Part shown: in pieces, positions 32,823-43,126 of the stretch
Numbering within the stretch: the first letter of the stretch is position 1
Layout: each line of letters opens with the position of its first letter
Assembly (NCBI RefSeq): GCF_000143415.4
Contig: NW_003314278.1
Location: forward strand, 2,362,315-2,426,314
Direction: 5' to 3'
Length of the DNA stretch: 64,000 nt
Source: Selaginella moellendorffii
Lineage: Eukaryota > Streptophyta > Lycopodiopsida > Selaginellales > Selaginellaceae
Notes under the pieces: generated by a model
What the model saw: the letters and a program-made list of their open reading frames with translations, nothing else
What the model was told of the DNA's origin: nothing
The model's database searches: none
Position numbers and translations under genes: made by a program

Positions 32823-35800
32823 GCTAAGACACCTAAGGGTAGAAGGTGAGGAGAGTGTAGAGCCCCAGTGTTTCAAAACATTATCCCAAATCCTAGATTG
32901 GGGAAAGGAGGAAGAACAATTCTCATGTGTAATGACTAAAGATACAATCACATAGTGAGGAAGCCTAACGGTCAAGATTCCATAACATATGGCCTAGTCA
33001 AATGGTATGGTACAAATGGTCTTAGATTACTAATAAAATAAGGGTAAAAAAACATAGCCTTAGTGTAATAGGCTAAAATGTTAATAATACTTTTGGGGTG
33101 TTGGTCATAGGATTAGAAATATGGAGTATTTGGACCAAGTGCAAAGGCTAAGTGGTATAGATGTTATTTATGAGTTAGCATATTCCCAAGTCGTGAATAG
33201 AACTTATAAAGGTTGTGAGTGAGACTCCTTCAAATGATCAAAGATGTGGCTAAGTGACTAAAGTAGAAAGAAAAATTTAATCACTTACACTCAGTTATAA
33301 ATATAGAACCATTATCTAAGAGAATCCACTTCAGATATGAATATTCGAACACCACTTAATTGAGAAGGAAGTATTCAATAGTAGTTGTAGATACATTAGC
33401 AAGAGCACTAACATCCACCCAATAAGTTAAGTAGTCAAAAGTAATAATGATGTATTCATTGCTAGTAATCAATTTTGAAAAAGGCCCTATCAAATCAAAT
33501 ACCACAAACTCAAACAAACATGAAACTATAATTCACTTCAACTATCCTTCCACAACATAAGGGGGAATATTATGAACTTGGCACTAAATGCAATTGCATA
33601 TATACTGAATAACATCATGTCATATTTCTAGTTAATAGAAAGACTTGTGTAGCTTCTTAGTCACACAACGATGTCCCATACGCCTTCTTAAAATAGAGGA
33701 GTCATGAAAAAAGTATAAAATAAAGATCAAAAGCACCACCAATTGTAAATAATCATCACGATCAGTCCTCACAAAATAAAGAAGGTCATCTTCAAGGTGA
33801 TATTAAGAATATAAATGCCAAAAAGGCAAGTCATCAACAAGTGATGCATAATTTTTAAATCCATCACAAATCCTTTGGATCTATAATTTAATTTTTTAAG
33901 CCTTATGAACTTTATTAGGAGAAGATAAATCTTGCTCTACATTTCATGAATACTAAACATCTAGTATAGCAATTGTTGATGGTATGGAATCCTTGTTTAA
34001 AAAACCCATTAATGCTAAAATAACATAGTCATAAAAAATATAAGAAGAGAGTTAAGAAGGAGATAAGCTCAAGAAAGGGTGTCAACATCAGCTATAAAAA
34101 CTCCCTAGGCAATGAATAACCTTAAAATCATATATCTAAAGCTTCAAAACCCACTAAATAATATAATCAATTAAATTCTTCCCTTTCAATAATGAAGTAA
34201 TTGCAATATGATAACCTTTAGTAAATTGGTTGCAATATATGGCTAATATATGTAATGGGATGACACTGACAAAGCATACTCATGCTCTTTTATATCAATA
34301 CACCCCTAAGACTAATATCAGAAGCATCTATGCATAAAATAAAATATCATTTGTAATCAAAATATACCAAAATAGAAGGAGGCATTTAAGATCTATAAAT
34401 GCCCATTTCTAGTTCTCAAATTAAATGAACAACAATGTTAACAACAATGTTAACAACTTTAGAAACACTCTCAATGGTGCAATATGATCAGAAAGATGAT
34501 AAAGAAAATGATTGAAATATTGTACCTTGCCTAAAAAGTATTGCATATCATTCACACACTTTGGAGTAGGGAACTTTAGAATAACCACAAATTTATTAAG
34601 ATTAACTTACAAACCTTTATAAGAAATATAATAAGTGGTAACCTTAGACCCAAATATGCATTTAAACCACTTATTAACTTCCCCAACCAATCCAACACCT
34701 TGCAAACATCACAAACATGCTCTTCCTATATCCCCTCAAAATAGATTAAGATATCATTGATGAAGTTAATAATCACCTTTCGCATATTGTAAAGAACCTT
34801 ATTCATTATCTATTGAAAAGGCACTAGAACATTGTTTAAACCAAATAATATCATCAAGAATTCATACAAACTAAATAGTGTATAAAATATAGTTTTGGAA
34901 ACATTTTCCTTAGCTATTAGTACTTACTAGTATCTAAAATTTAATTAATTAATTAATTAATTTCCTTTAATTTGGTAAATAAATAACTTCTTCCTAGACG
35001 ATTCAATAGATAGTAGTGTGTACATATCTAGGGTAGTTACCTCATTTAATAGATGATAGTCGATGCCAAATTGATTCATCAAGCTTTATCACAATATAAA
35101 GTTCACAAGTGTAAAGATTCTAAGACTTTCAGATAACACCTTTCATTAACATCTCTTTAATGTTTGTATATAAAATCTTGATTTCCTTTGATGATCGATG
35201 CCAAACAAAAACCTTAATTAGATGAGCATCTCCTGTTAGAATAGGATGATACATTACAATCTTGGGCCCCAAATGATAGATTAAAGTCGAGAAGATTAAC
35301 ATACTTCTTCTTGAGCCGGTTAACCACTACAACATAAAAACTATCTAAGGGATATAAAAAGGGAATAAATTAGTAAGATGGAAACACAATAGGAAGTAAA
35401 AGGGTTATAAAAGTGATAAAAGTAAAAGGACATAGTGGTTCACTTTGAAATCCGAATCCAATTCTGCATTGACAATAATAGCGTGAAGCATTTTTCCTAC
35501 TGCTATAATGAGAGGCTAGAAACAACAATCTTAGTTGGAGGGGATTGGTTACACAATAACGAGGAGAGGACCTCCATGCAACAATAGCATCACTATTACT
35601 GGAGATTGTACACTCCTCATTAGTTCACCATACTATGGGATTTAAGACTGTACATCTTCAAGGGCATTTTGTAACTTTGAGAAACTTTAAGTGTTATATG
35701 GATGGAGATCAAGTGAGGTAGTGCCTCCACAAATTTTACAACTGACTTAAGTCCTTTACATTAATAGGTGTAGTCACATGGGAGAGATGAAGCTAGGGAC

Positions 35801-36400
35801 TATAGATAAGGAATAAAGTTCACAACCACTAAAGATTGGGAGCATGTGTTTATGGAGTGAGCAGCATGGATCTGTGCTATATAGAACTAAACTCTAGTTC
35901 CCTTGATATAAACTGTACAAAACTAGACTCTAGTTCCTTTGATCCTTCTTTTGTCACTACCTCTCATATAACTCTTCATTTCTTGAAAGAAATTTTATGT
36001 CAAATTACCATTGTAGTAGCATCAATAGAACATTGATGATGTTAAGGCTTCCATCTAGAAAATGAAGGATGTCAATTTGGAAAACACCAAAAACACTTAT
36101 ATGTGTGGCCAACTTCATCACACATTTAACAATTAACATCACAGCCACAACCATATCCTTGTCCTTGCCCTTGAACACAAGTAGCAATAGCATCCACCTC
36201 CATTAGAACAAGATCTATATAGCAATAAGTGAAATAAATAATGTCTCATAATGTTGTACCAGTTGAAAAGTGTTGTTAAGAGTGGTGAGAACAAATACAT
36301 GCATAAGTTTCACAAGATTTTGATGAAATACTAGCGACAACATTCTTAATTTGATTTAAATCTAACCTACACATGCCATCATTTGGAAGGATATGGGAAA

Positions 36401-36595
36401 TGTAAGTTTTTGAATTTGGACTTCTTGAAAGGTCACCCAGCTTAATATTATTCTAACCCAAAGACACTTAACCCCAAATATCCCAAGACTTTTAACCGAT
36501 TGAAAAAGGGGGTGCATTCTTATTCATGGGCTCTTTCCCTTTATATTTGAACCCTATGGATCGTCTTTCTGAGTCATTTTCTTTGGTTTCTTATA
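36401..36595 (-). repeat. Solo TRIM LTR inside the decayed gypsy copy
   Basis: 195 bp from TGTAAGTTTTTGAATTTGGA to TTTCTTATA matches the TRIM LTR in minus orientation without internal sequence or partner LTR. The flanks GGAAA (left) and GAAAA (right) agree in 4 of 5 bases, compatible with an old target duplication. Solo LTRs usually arise by recombination between the two LTRs of one element. Confidence 0.75.
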
Positions 36596-36779
36596 GAAAA
36601 CTCTCATAGATATAGGGCATCATCCCAATAATGATATCATTGTAAAATGATTGAACTAATTATATATATAATCCTTAGTATTCCCATAGAAGAACTCTAG
36701 CTAGATGTGAGGATTAGCAGTAAAAGTAAAAGTTGCACAATATATTATAAATGCCACTATTAATTAAGTTTAATGTAAG

Positions 36780-37700
36780 GAACCAACTCCCCAAGGTGTC
36801 GTAGGTTAAAGGATCCCCGAAAGCATGACCGAAATGACAAAGAGTTCATCGGATGGGACCGAGTCGAAGATCGAGTCCAAGACTGACTCTGAGACCGAGT
36901 TCGAGATGGAATCCGAGGCCGAATCAGAGACCGAGTTTGAGACCGAGTTCGAGACAAAGTCCGAGATCCAAACTGGGTCCGAAACCGAGTCCGAGGTCGA
37001 GTCCGAAATCAAGTCCGAGATCGGGAAGGAACTCTCTAGTGGTGCTTCCAAACAAACTTGAGGTTGAGATTGGGGCCAAGGGGCCTTGGGTGGGAGTGAA
37101 CATGGACTTGGGTGGTGCCGAAGGGGCCATCCAGGGAAGTGCTCAAGAGCAGCTCCCACTCCCAAAAAAGAAACCAACTACAGTGCTCCTGGCTCATGTG
37201 GAGTGGTGCCCCACTTGAGTACCTTGTGGCTCATTGGTACTCGCCCTTCCTAGGGGCTTGGGCCTTCCTTTCAGGCTGGAAGTAGGGGGGAGGGGGGGTA
37301 GAGGTACCCATACCGAGCTGTTAAGCCACGGTGTTTCGCCTCGATGTCCCGAAACAAGTGTTGCACCCAAGGCTTGGGATTTAGAGAGTCCTATGATCAA
37401 GTCTTGCTGTACCAAGGGGTATTAGGAACCTGGAGGCTTGGTGTGCATGGCTGCTTGTGCCTATGGGGAGTGTAGCCAAACTTTAAGTCCAGTCTAACTC
37501 GAGGAGGGGGATTGTGGGAGAGATTTGGAAACCTGTGGATAGATAGCTAACACTCTATTGCTCATGTAGTGAGTAGTTGAAACCAAGTAAGACCAAATAG
37601 GAGCTGGTACAATAGGTGGGAACTTTGGCGAGGGAACTTAGCACAAGCCAAGGCAATGTTGGTCGGATAGACGAGGTAAACTGGCAAATTGGAAAGAAAA
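36780..37700 (+). mobile_element. Fragment of another retroelement with an acidic-repeat open frame and polypurine tract
   Basis: This segment is GC-richer than its surroundings. It begins with a hexamer array of GAG(A/T)CC type at about 36830-37045, whose + frame encodes Glu/Ser/Thr repeats (TESKIESKTDSETEFEMESE). A G-rich part follows, and at about 37500 the sequence GAGGAGGGGGAT|TGTGGGAGAG looks like a polypurine tract plus the TG start of an LTR. No protease, transcriptase or integrase motif is visible, so the family is unknown. It lies where the gag part of the decayed gypsy copy should be continuous, so it probably inserted there. Confidence 0.4.
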
Positions 37701-38274
37701 AATTTGTAACTTACATTTGATTATTCAGTTGCAACCACATAACATCAAATACTGATGCTCTAGAATCCAAGGAGGAGAAGTCATGAAAAACTAGATCTAA
37801 ACCAAAATTATAAATCCAAACACTTTTCAAGGATAATTGAAGTTACTTCTCACCTCTATCAGTATAAGTGCATAGAATATAAAATGGTATGCTAACTTGA
37901 AAACCATAGTTTATATAACAGAATAAGTGGTTCGGATTTAAATCAATCTGATAGTTACCAAAATCCCACTACACTAATAATAGTATACAAAATTAAATCT
38001 GTACAATTTTATGATTTGTAAATAATTATTTAATTAAAAATTAATTATTATATAAAAAAATTGAGATTATTATATAGATTTAAAAGCTATTTATTAAAAA
38101 TATTATACTTTATATACATTATCTATTTCTCAATTTTCAACACTTATAATTGAAACTTTTGAGACATCATATTGTGATGTTCTTTTTAAAAATTCAAATT
38201 TATATTAAACATTTGATATTAGTAGTGCTTAGAAAATTTCAATACAATTTTTAAATATGCTAAATAATTTATTG

Positions 38275-39075
38275 TGTGTTTCATAATGTTTGGTTCACTG
38301 AATAGTAGTGTTATTCTTCTCTCTTAATCCAATTGATCAAATGAAAGTTTATAACTATAAATATGTTAATAATTTATTAAAAACTATTAATATTATTGCA
38401 TATAAACCATTATATGGTAGAATAAAAAATAATATACAAGAAAGTGTTTATAGGAAAAATTTATAAATTATAAACATGCTTATAAATGCAAAATGAATCT
38501 AAATGAATAACAACCAATAGATGGTAGAATATCCTAGAATATCCAAGTATATTCTAGGTTTATGCACTAACCAAAAAGAATTTATTTTTATTTTATTTAA
38601 AGTATTTATGAAATATCACTACTTTATAATTTAAATTATAGAAATATCATGAAGTTTTATTTAGTTTAAACCTTTTGTGAATATAAAATAACACATCACC
38701 CAAAAGAATGATCAAAATTTCTATGCTATTTAATAAGTGTAAGATATCATAGTTGTAAACCTATTTTTCTCTTAAGAGATTATAATTTTTAGTTTGCTTA
38801 GGCAAACCTCTCTAGGGATTGCGATGGTACTGGATTATGCTTAGATATTCTAGGATATTCAACTATCTAGCAGTTTTTATTCATTTAAATTAATCTTGTA
38901 TTTCTAATTTATATACTTTCTAATATATATTTTTTTATTCTCCCATCTATGCAATAAGATTAATCTTGTATTTATAAATTACAAACATGCTTATAATTAT
39001 AAAATTTATTTGATTAGTTAGACTAATAAATAAGAATAACACTACTATTAAGCAAACCAAATGTTTCTACATGAA
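38275..39075. mobile_element. AT-rich foldback (long inverted repeat) element of about 0.8 kb
   Basis: Outer arms contain AATAGTAGTGTTATTCTT (38301-38318) and its exact complement AAGAATAACACTACTATT (39032-39049), with weaker pairing on both sides (GTTTGGTTCACT against AAGCAAACCAAA, and beyond). Inner arms GAATATCCTAGAATATCCAAG (38527-38547) and its near-complement (38840-38860) sit symmetrically around the same centre near 38690. There is no coding capacity. It resembles a MITE or foldback element; exact termini and target duplication were not found. Confidence 0.55.
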
Positions 39076-40689
39076 ATTCATATCAATTTATTTAAGGTAC
39101 TAGACTTATGTCATTTTCATTCTTCTTTTATTAAATTGTGACACAGAAGGATGAACTTTTGACATACAATGCTTTAATGGTGCTGATCTCATTATAAACC
39201 CGTTCTCTTTGGAAATGTGGTCATATTGTAGTTGAATTTAATATGTATTTATTTTATTGGCTTCCATCATTTTGTAATAATGTGAATTTATTTTTGGATG
39301 TAAATTATTTTATTTCCTTAATATCTACTATATGTGCTGGTCAAAACTCTTAACCTCACGAAGTTACATAGCAATTACTACTGTAAAATATCCTCCGAAA
39401 TGAAATATGTAGCCCAAACATCATATTCTAGAGAACTTCCAGTGCAAAGAATTGTATTGGCCTTGTTCTGTTATGCCTCTAAAAGAAAGTTAGACTTGGA
39501 AAGTTTTATCTAAAAATCAATACATGTTTTGCAAAATGGCTTGGTTGGTGGCACCCTCTGTAATAATTTTGTAAACTATAGGAATTCATAGTGCACATCT
39601 TTTTTCATACCCTCCTGGGAATTGTTTGAGCTTTAAACAAGTCGCCTCTCCTTGAGCACTTGACTCAATACCCGTGCCTTGCTCAGCTGCAGAGGTGCAG
39701 CACAAACCAGCAACGTACACCGATACGTCTGTGTGTATCACGAAAAGGATGAACTCAACTCGCCGGCTCATACATCCACATCCTCAAGAGCATGCTCCTG
39801 CAGATTTTCCCCAACCCAAAATCCCAAAGGCTTGAAAGCAACAACCAAGCTTTGTCTTTCAAGCAAAAGCAAAGCTTTTGTCCGAACCGTGTACCTCTAG
39901 CTGCTCAACGACAGTGTACGCACACGACTGTACAGTACTTGGAAGAGATCCCTCAACTCAACTCTTGCTTTTTCCCCCTGTTGGAAGTCAGATTCGGAAG
40001 AGCAGGCTTTTACAGTCAGTCAGGTTCCTCCCTCCTTCTAGACTACTAAAACCAGAGAGAATCTACCACGGAATCCGGCGGGCAACAAGGGGAATTTCAG
40101 CATCCGGAACCAGCATTCTTCCTCGAGAAGCCCAAATAAGCAGAGGACAGGAAACAAGGACGGAAATGGAACAAGGAAGCCAGCAAACGAAGCAAGCTCT
40201 CGGAAGCCATATCTATCCATGTATTAGGGCTCCTGCTGCTAATGCAGCACTCTGACTCTGACTCAAACCGGCTGCTTCAGAGACCCAACTGACACACGCT
40301 GAGGGTGAGAGACGAAGGAGAGGTGAGGTGATAAGAATTTTGTTTGCTTTTAAAACAAAGAAAGGCTCTGACCGAGAACATGCTGCCATATGCCTGATCA
40401 TGAATACTGGAATAATCTCAGAAAGGTGCCGCTGCATTTTAAACAAGAGAAAGATCTGGCTGCCTGGCCGCTGCTGCAGCTGTTGCCGCTGCTGCTGCCG
40501 CTGATGCTGCTTTGACCGATTTCATCATCCATCATTCGCTCTTTCGTTTTCATTCATTCTGTTTGAGCTCACTCCTCTCATCTTTTCTATTCTCTTTGAA
40601 AACAAATGGTCCATGGTCTCGGGCGATTTTTAAAATGCCCTTCGCACTCACTCGAATTACTCGCGATGGAGCTTTCAATTGTCTGAGCC

Positions 40690-40720
<31 letters not shown>

Positions 40721-41984
40721 CTGCTGAGCTGAGCGCACTCCTGAAAGCGAATACGACGACCCGGAATTCTGAAGTATGGATTTGATTCCTCGCGGAAGAC
40801 ATATACAGAGAGACATGTCTCCATACACTCTCCTCTTTCCATTCATTTTTCTCATTTCCCGTATTGGATGCAGATATACACCATCAACTTGCAGAAATTT
40901 TTCTGTTATGTAATATCTTCTCTTCAAAAAGGATGGCACTTCTTCGAGGCCTAGGACCACCCCACTAAATACTAGCGCTTGGTACTACTATACTACTCTA
41001 CACTTCTACCTTGTCAAAGACCAAAGACTGCAAGTTCAATTCAACTCTCCATTTCTGTGTCAAGCGCTTTCGAAGACTGATTGAGCAAACAACACCACTA
41101 CACACATAGACACACACACACACACATTCGGAGTGCGTCGTCCATTTCTCTTTCTTTCTTTCGCCCTCCATGGACGTCAGGAGCTCTGGGACAATCAACA
41201 ACAACGCTACGAGACGACACAACTTGAGTATATAAAAAAGCCCAGTGGAGGTTTTGTCAATCGCCCTCCCCACACTCCAACAATCAAGTTGGAAGCACAG
41301 CGACTGAGAATCTGAAAGAACATTAGCCTATTTAGTTTTTTCTTTTTTTCTCATGCATTTTTTCTCCTTTTCTTTTTTTTTTTTTTCCTTTTTTCCTTGG
41401 CTTCAGATGATGATAGCGATGATATGTTGGTTGATGATGATGAAACATTTACACAAGCAAAAACGACACTCGAGTTGTGGACTGAGCTCATCAGCCCTTC
41501 CGTCCGACCAACGCAACAGCATCTTTTCAATTCTTGTTCTTGATCCTCCTAGCTTCGACATTGCCCTTCGATCGACCCGGAACTTTCGGGCGGAGAGCTG
41601 GAACGGTCGAGATAATTGTCGTTTCGTGCTGGATTGTGCGTCCAGGAGCTGACTGGCGAGACCCACAAGTCTTTGATTGGGATACAAAGAGAGAAACGAT
41701 GAAACGAAGGCCAAAGATGGTGGACGAGACGAACGAAGGGAAAAGAGACAACTTTTCTTATACTGAAAGAAACTCTAGGGAATTTAGAAACAAAAAACAA
41801 GAAGCTACGATGCTTAAATTCTCTCGCTGCGTGGCGCTCTAGATCCGTGACTCGAAAGAGAGAGAGAGAGAGAGAGAGAGAGGAAGGTAAAGGAAACTAG
41901 AAAGATTTGAGCGAACTAGAAACCACTTCCGACTCCTCCATGATCGATCGACGATGGATGATCCTCCTCTCACTCCTAACTCGC
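39076..41984. other. Long non-coding stretch with microsatellites, downstream of the glutaredoxin gene
   Basis: About 2.9 kb without a supported gene. From about 39640 base composition returns to that of the gene-dense parts, so an unrecognised non-coding RNA or long 3' UTR is possible. Visible simple repeats: GCTGCT runs near 40475-40510 and 40690-40710, (CA)n at about 41110-41125, a T-rich tract at 41340-41398, and (GA)n at about 41859-41882 close to the 3' end of the glutaredoxin gene. Open frames such as 39878-40255 have no motif. Confidence 0.45.
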
Positions 41985-42383
41985 TCATAACCAGAGCGCC
42001 CCGGCCTCCTTGAGCTGAGGCACGAGCGAGCCGGAGATGTGGGCCGCCATCACCTGATCAAGGCCCCCGATGAGCTTGCCGCCGATGAAGACGGTGGGCA
42101 CGACCTGCGAGTCGCCCATTATCCGGGCCAGGGCCTCCTCCATGTCGCCACCATCGCTCTCCTCGTCCATCTCGTACACGGTCGGGTTCACGCCCAGGCT
42201 GCACAGCAGGCTCTTGACGACGTGACACATGCAGCAGCTGCTCATGCTGAAGATCACCACCGCGTTCTCCGACACCATGCGCTCCACCCTCTCCATGGCG
42301 CTCAGCGCGCCGTGGCAGTGGCCGCCGCCGCCGGATCCCATGAGCTGGAATGCCGTCGAGGCGTGGCTGGAGATGTCGTACAT
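41985..42383 (-). CDS. ROXY: CC-type glutaredoxin (ROXY family)
   Basis: Intronless, 132 residues from the ATG at 42383 (MYDISSHASTAFQLMGSG); the frame is open further up only from a TTG. The active site CCMC in VVIFSMSSCCMCHVVKSLL is diagnostic of the land-plant CC-type class. Other hallmarks: LGVNPTVYEMDE, the glutathione-binding VPTVFIGGKLIGGLDQVM, and the C-terminus GALWL, the ALWL motif that allows nuclear interaction with TGA transcription factors in known ROXY proteins. Roles in flowering plants (petal and anther development, nitrogen and stress signalling) cannot be transferred directly to another lineage. The gene stands alone in a 7 kb gene-poor stretch. Confidence 0.94.
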   Translation of the reverse strand: MYDISSHASTAFQLMGSGGGGHCHGALSAMERVERMVSENAVVIFSMSSCCMCHVVKSLLCSLGVNPTVYEMDEESDGGDMEEALARIMGDSQVVPTVFIGGKLIGGLDQVMAAHISGSLVPQLKEAGALWL

Positions 42384-43116
42384 TGTCACTCCCGAGAATT
42401 CGGAGAGATGCCGCGCGGAGGCCTGGAGAGCTAGCGCAGTTCGCAAAGATGGAGGAGGCGGAGGAACTGGAGCAAGCGTGCGAGAGAGCTTCTATATTCT
42501 TCTGCGGAGAGAGGGACGAGGACGATTCAGGAACAAGACAGTGGCAGCCGAGAGCTGCGAGAGTGACAAGAGCTATCACAAGCGACAAATGTGCCTTGGC
42601 CAAGGAAATCTTGGATATGTCGTCGCGCGATCGATCACAGCACGGCCACAGCACAGCACAGAGAGAGCAGCACAGCGCGCGCCTCCTCCAAAGACAAAAA
42701 GAGAGCTCGCTTCGTGGCTTCTTCTTTCTTCTTTCAAAGAAAACCAAGAAACGGGAGAGGCGAAGATCGACCGATCACACTGCTGCTTTGCCGATGGAGA
42801 AAGATTCGCGGGGCGGAATTGGGAGCGGAGGAAAGAGAGCTGCCGCGGTAATCTTTCCGCCAGAGGCGAGGGAATGGGAGGCGGATCAAGAAGGCGCAGA
42901 GCTGTGGAGCGAGCAATGCGGCGGAGAAGCTAGCAGCATGCACGATCGCGATCGAGAGAGAAACACCCAAGAGCCCCGAAAGAAGCAAAATCCCTCTCCT
43001 CTCCCGGACGAAACCAGAAGAAATCCCGAAGAACACAAGCAACAAACAAAGCCAAAAACCAAAAGCGCTCTATGTGTTTTTACCACCCACTGTTACCGTG
43101 ACCCCTCCCGGCATTG

Positions 43117-43125
43117 CTTTATATA
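43117..43125 (-). promoter_or_regulatory. TATA box candidate of the glutaredoxin gene
   Basis: Minus strand TATATAAAG in the context CTGTATATAAAGCAATG. It would place the transcription start near 43085 and imply a leader of about 700 nt, which is long and GA-rich (GAGAGAGA blocks at 42940-42960) and could contain an intron. Position and match are good, but no transcript evidence is available. Confidence 0.5.
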
Positions 43126-43126
43126 C

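Larger units (their letters stand above)
33290..38010 (-). mobile_element. Old, heavily decayed gypsy copy of the same family, minus orientation, truncated
   Basis: Read on the minus strand this region aligns by eye with the main gypsy element: LTR and leader at about 38010-37770 (AGTGGGATTTTGGTAACTAT, GTTTAGATCTAG), the gag end near 36200-36000 (GTGATGAAGTTGGCCACAC), reverse transcriptase near 34870-34730 (TTTGGTTTAAACAATG, then AACTTCATCAATGATAT) and integrase near 33530-33300 (TTTGATTTGATAGGGCC). The part after the integrase core is missing. Almost every CpG of the younger copy reads TG or CA here and no long open frame remains. The copy is itself interrupted by a solo TRIM LTR (36401-36595) and probably by a foreign segment at about 36780-37700. 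Confidence 0.8.

Noticed and set aside
36806-37218. Acidic open frames on both strands as a possible gene
   Set aside because: Repeat-derived and embedded in decayed retroelements; listed as a repeat-bearing fragment only.
42384-42446. 21-residue N-terminal extension of the glutaredoxin
   Set aside because: It starts with TTG; the first ATG is at 42383 and fits the family length.
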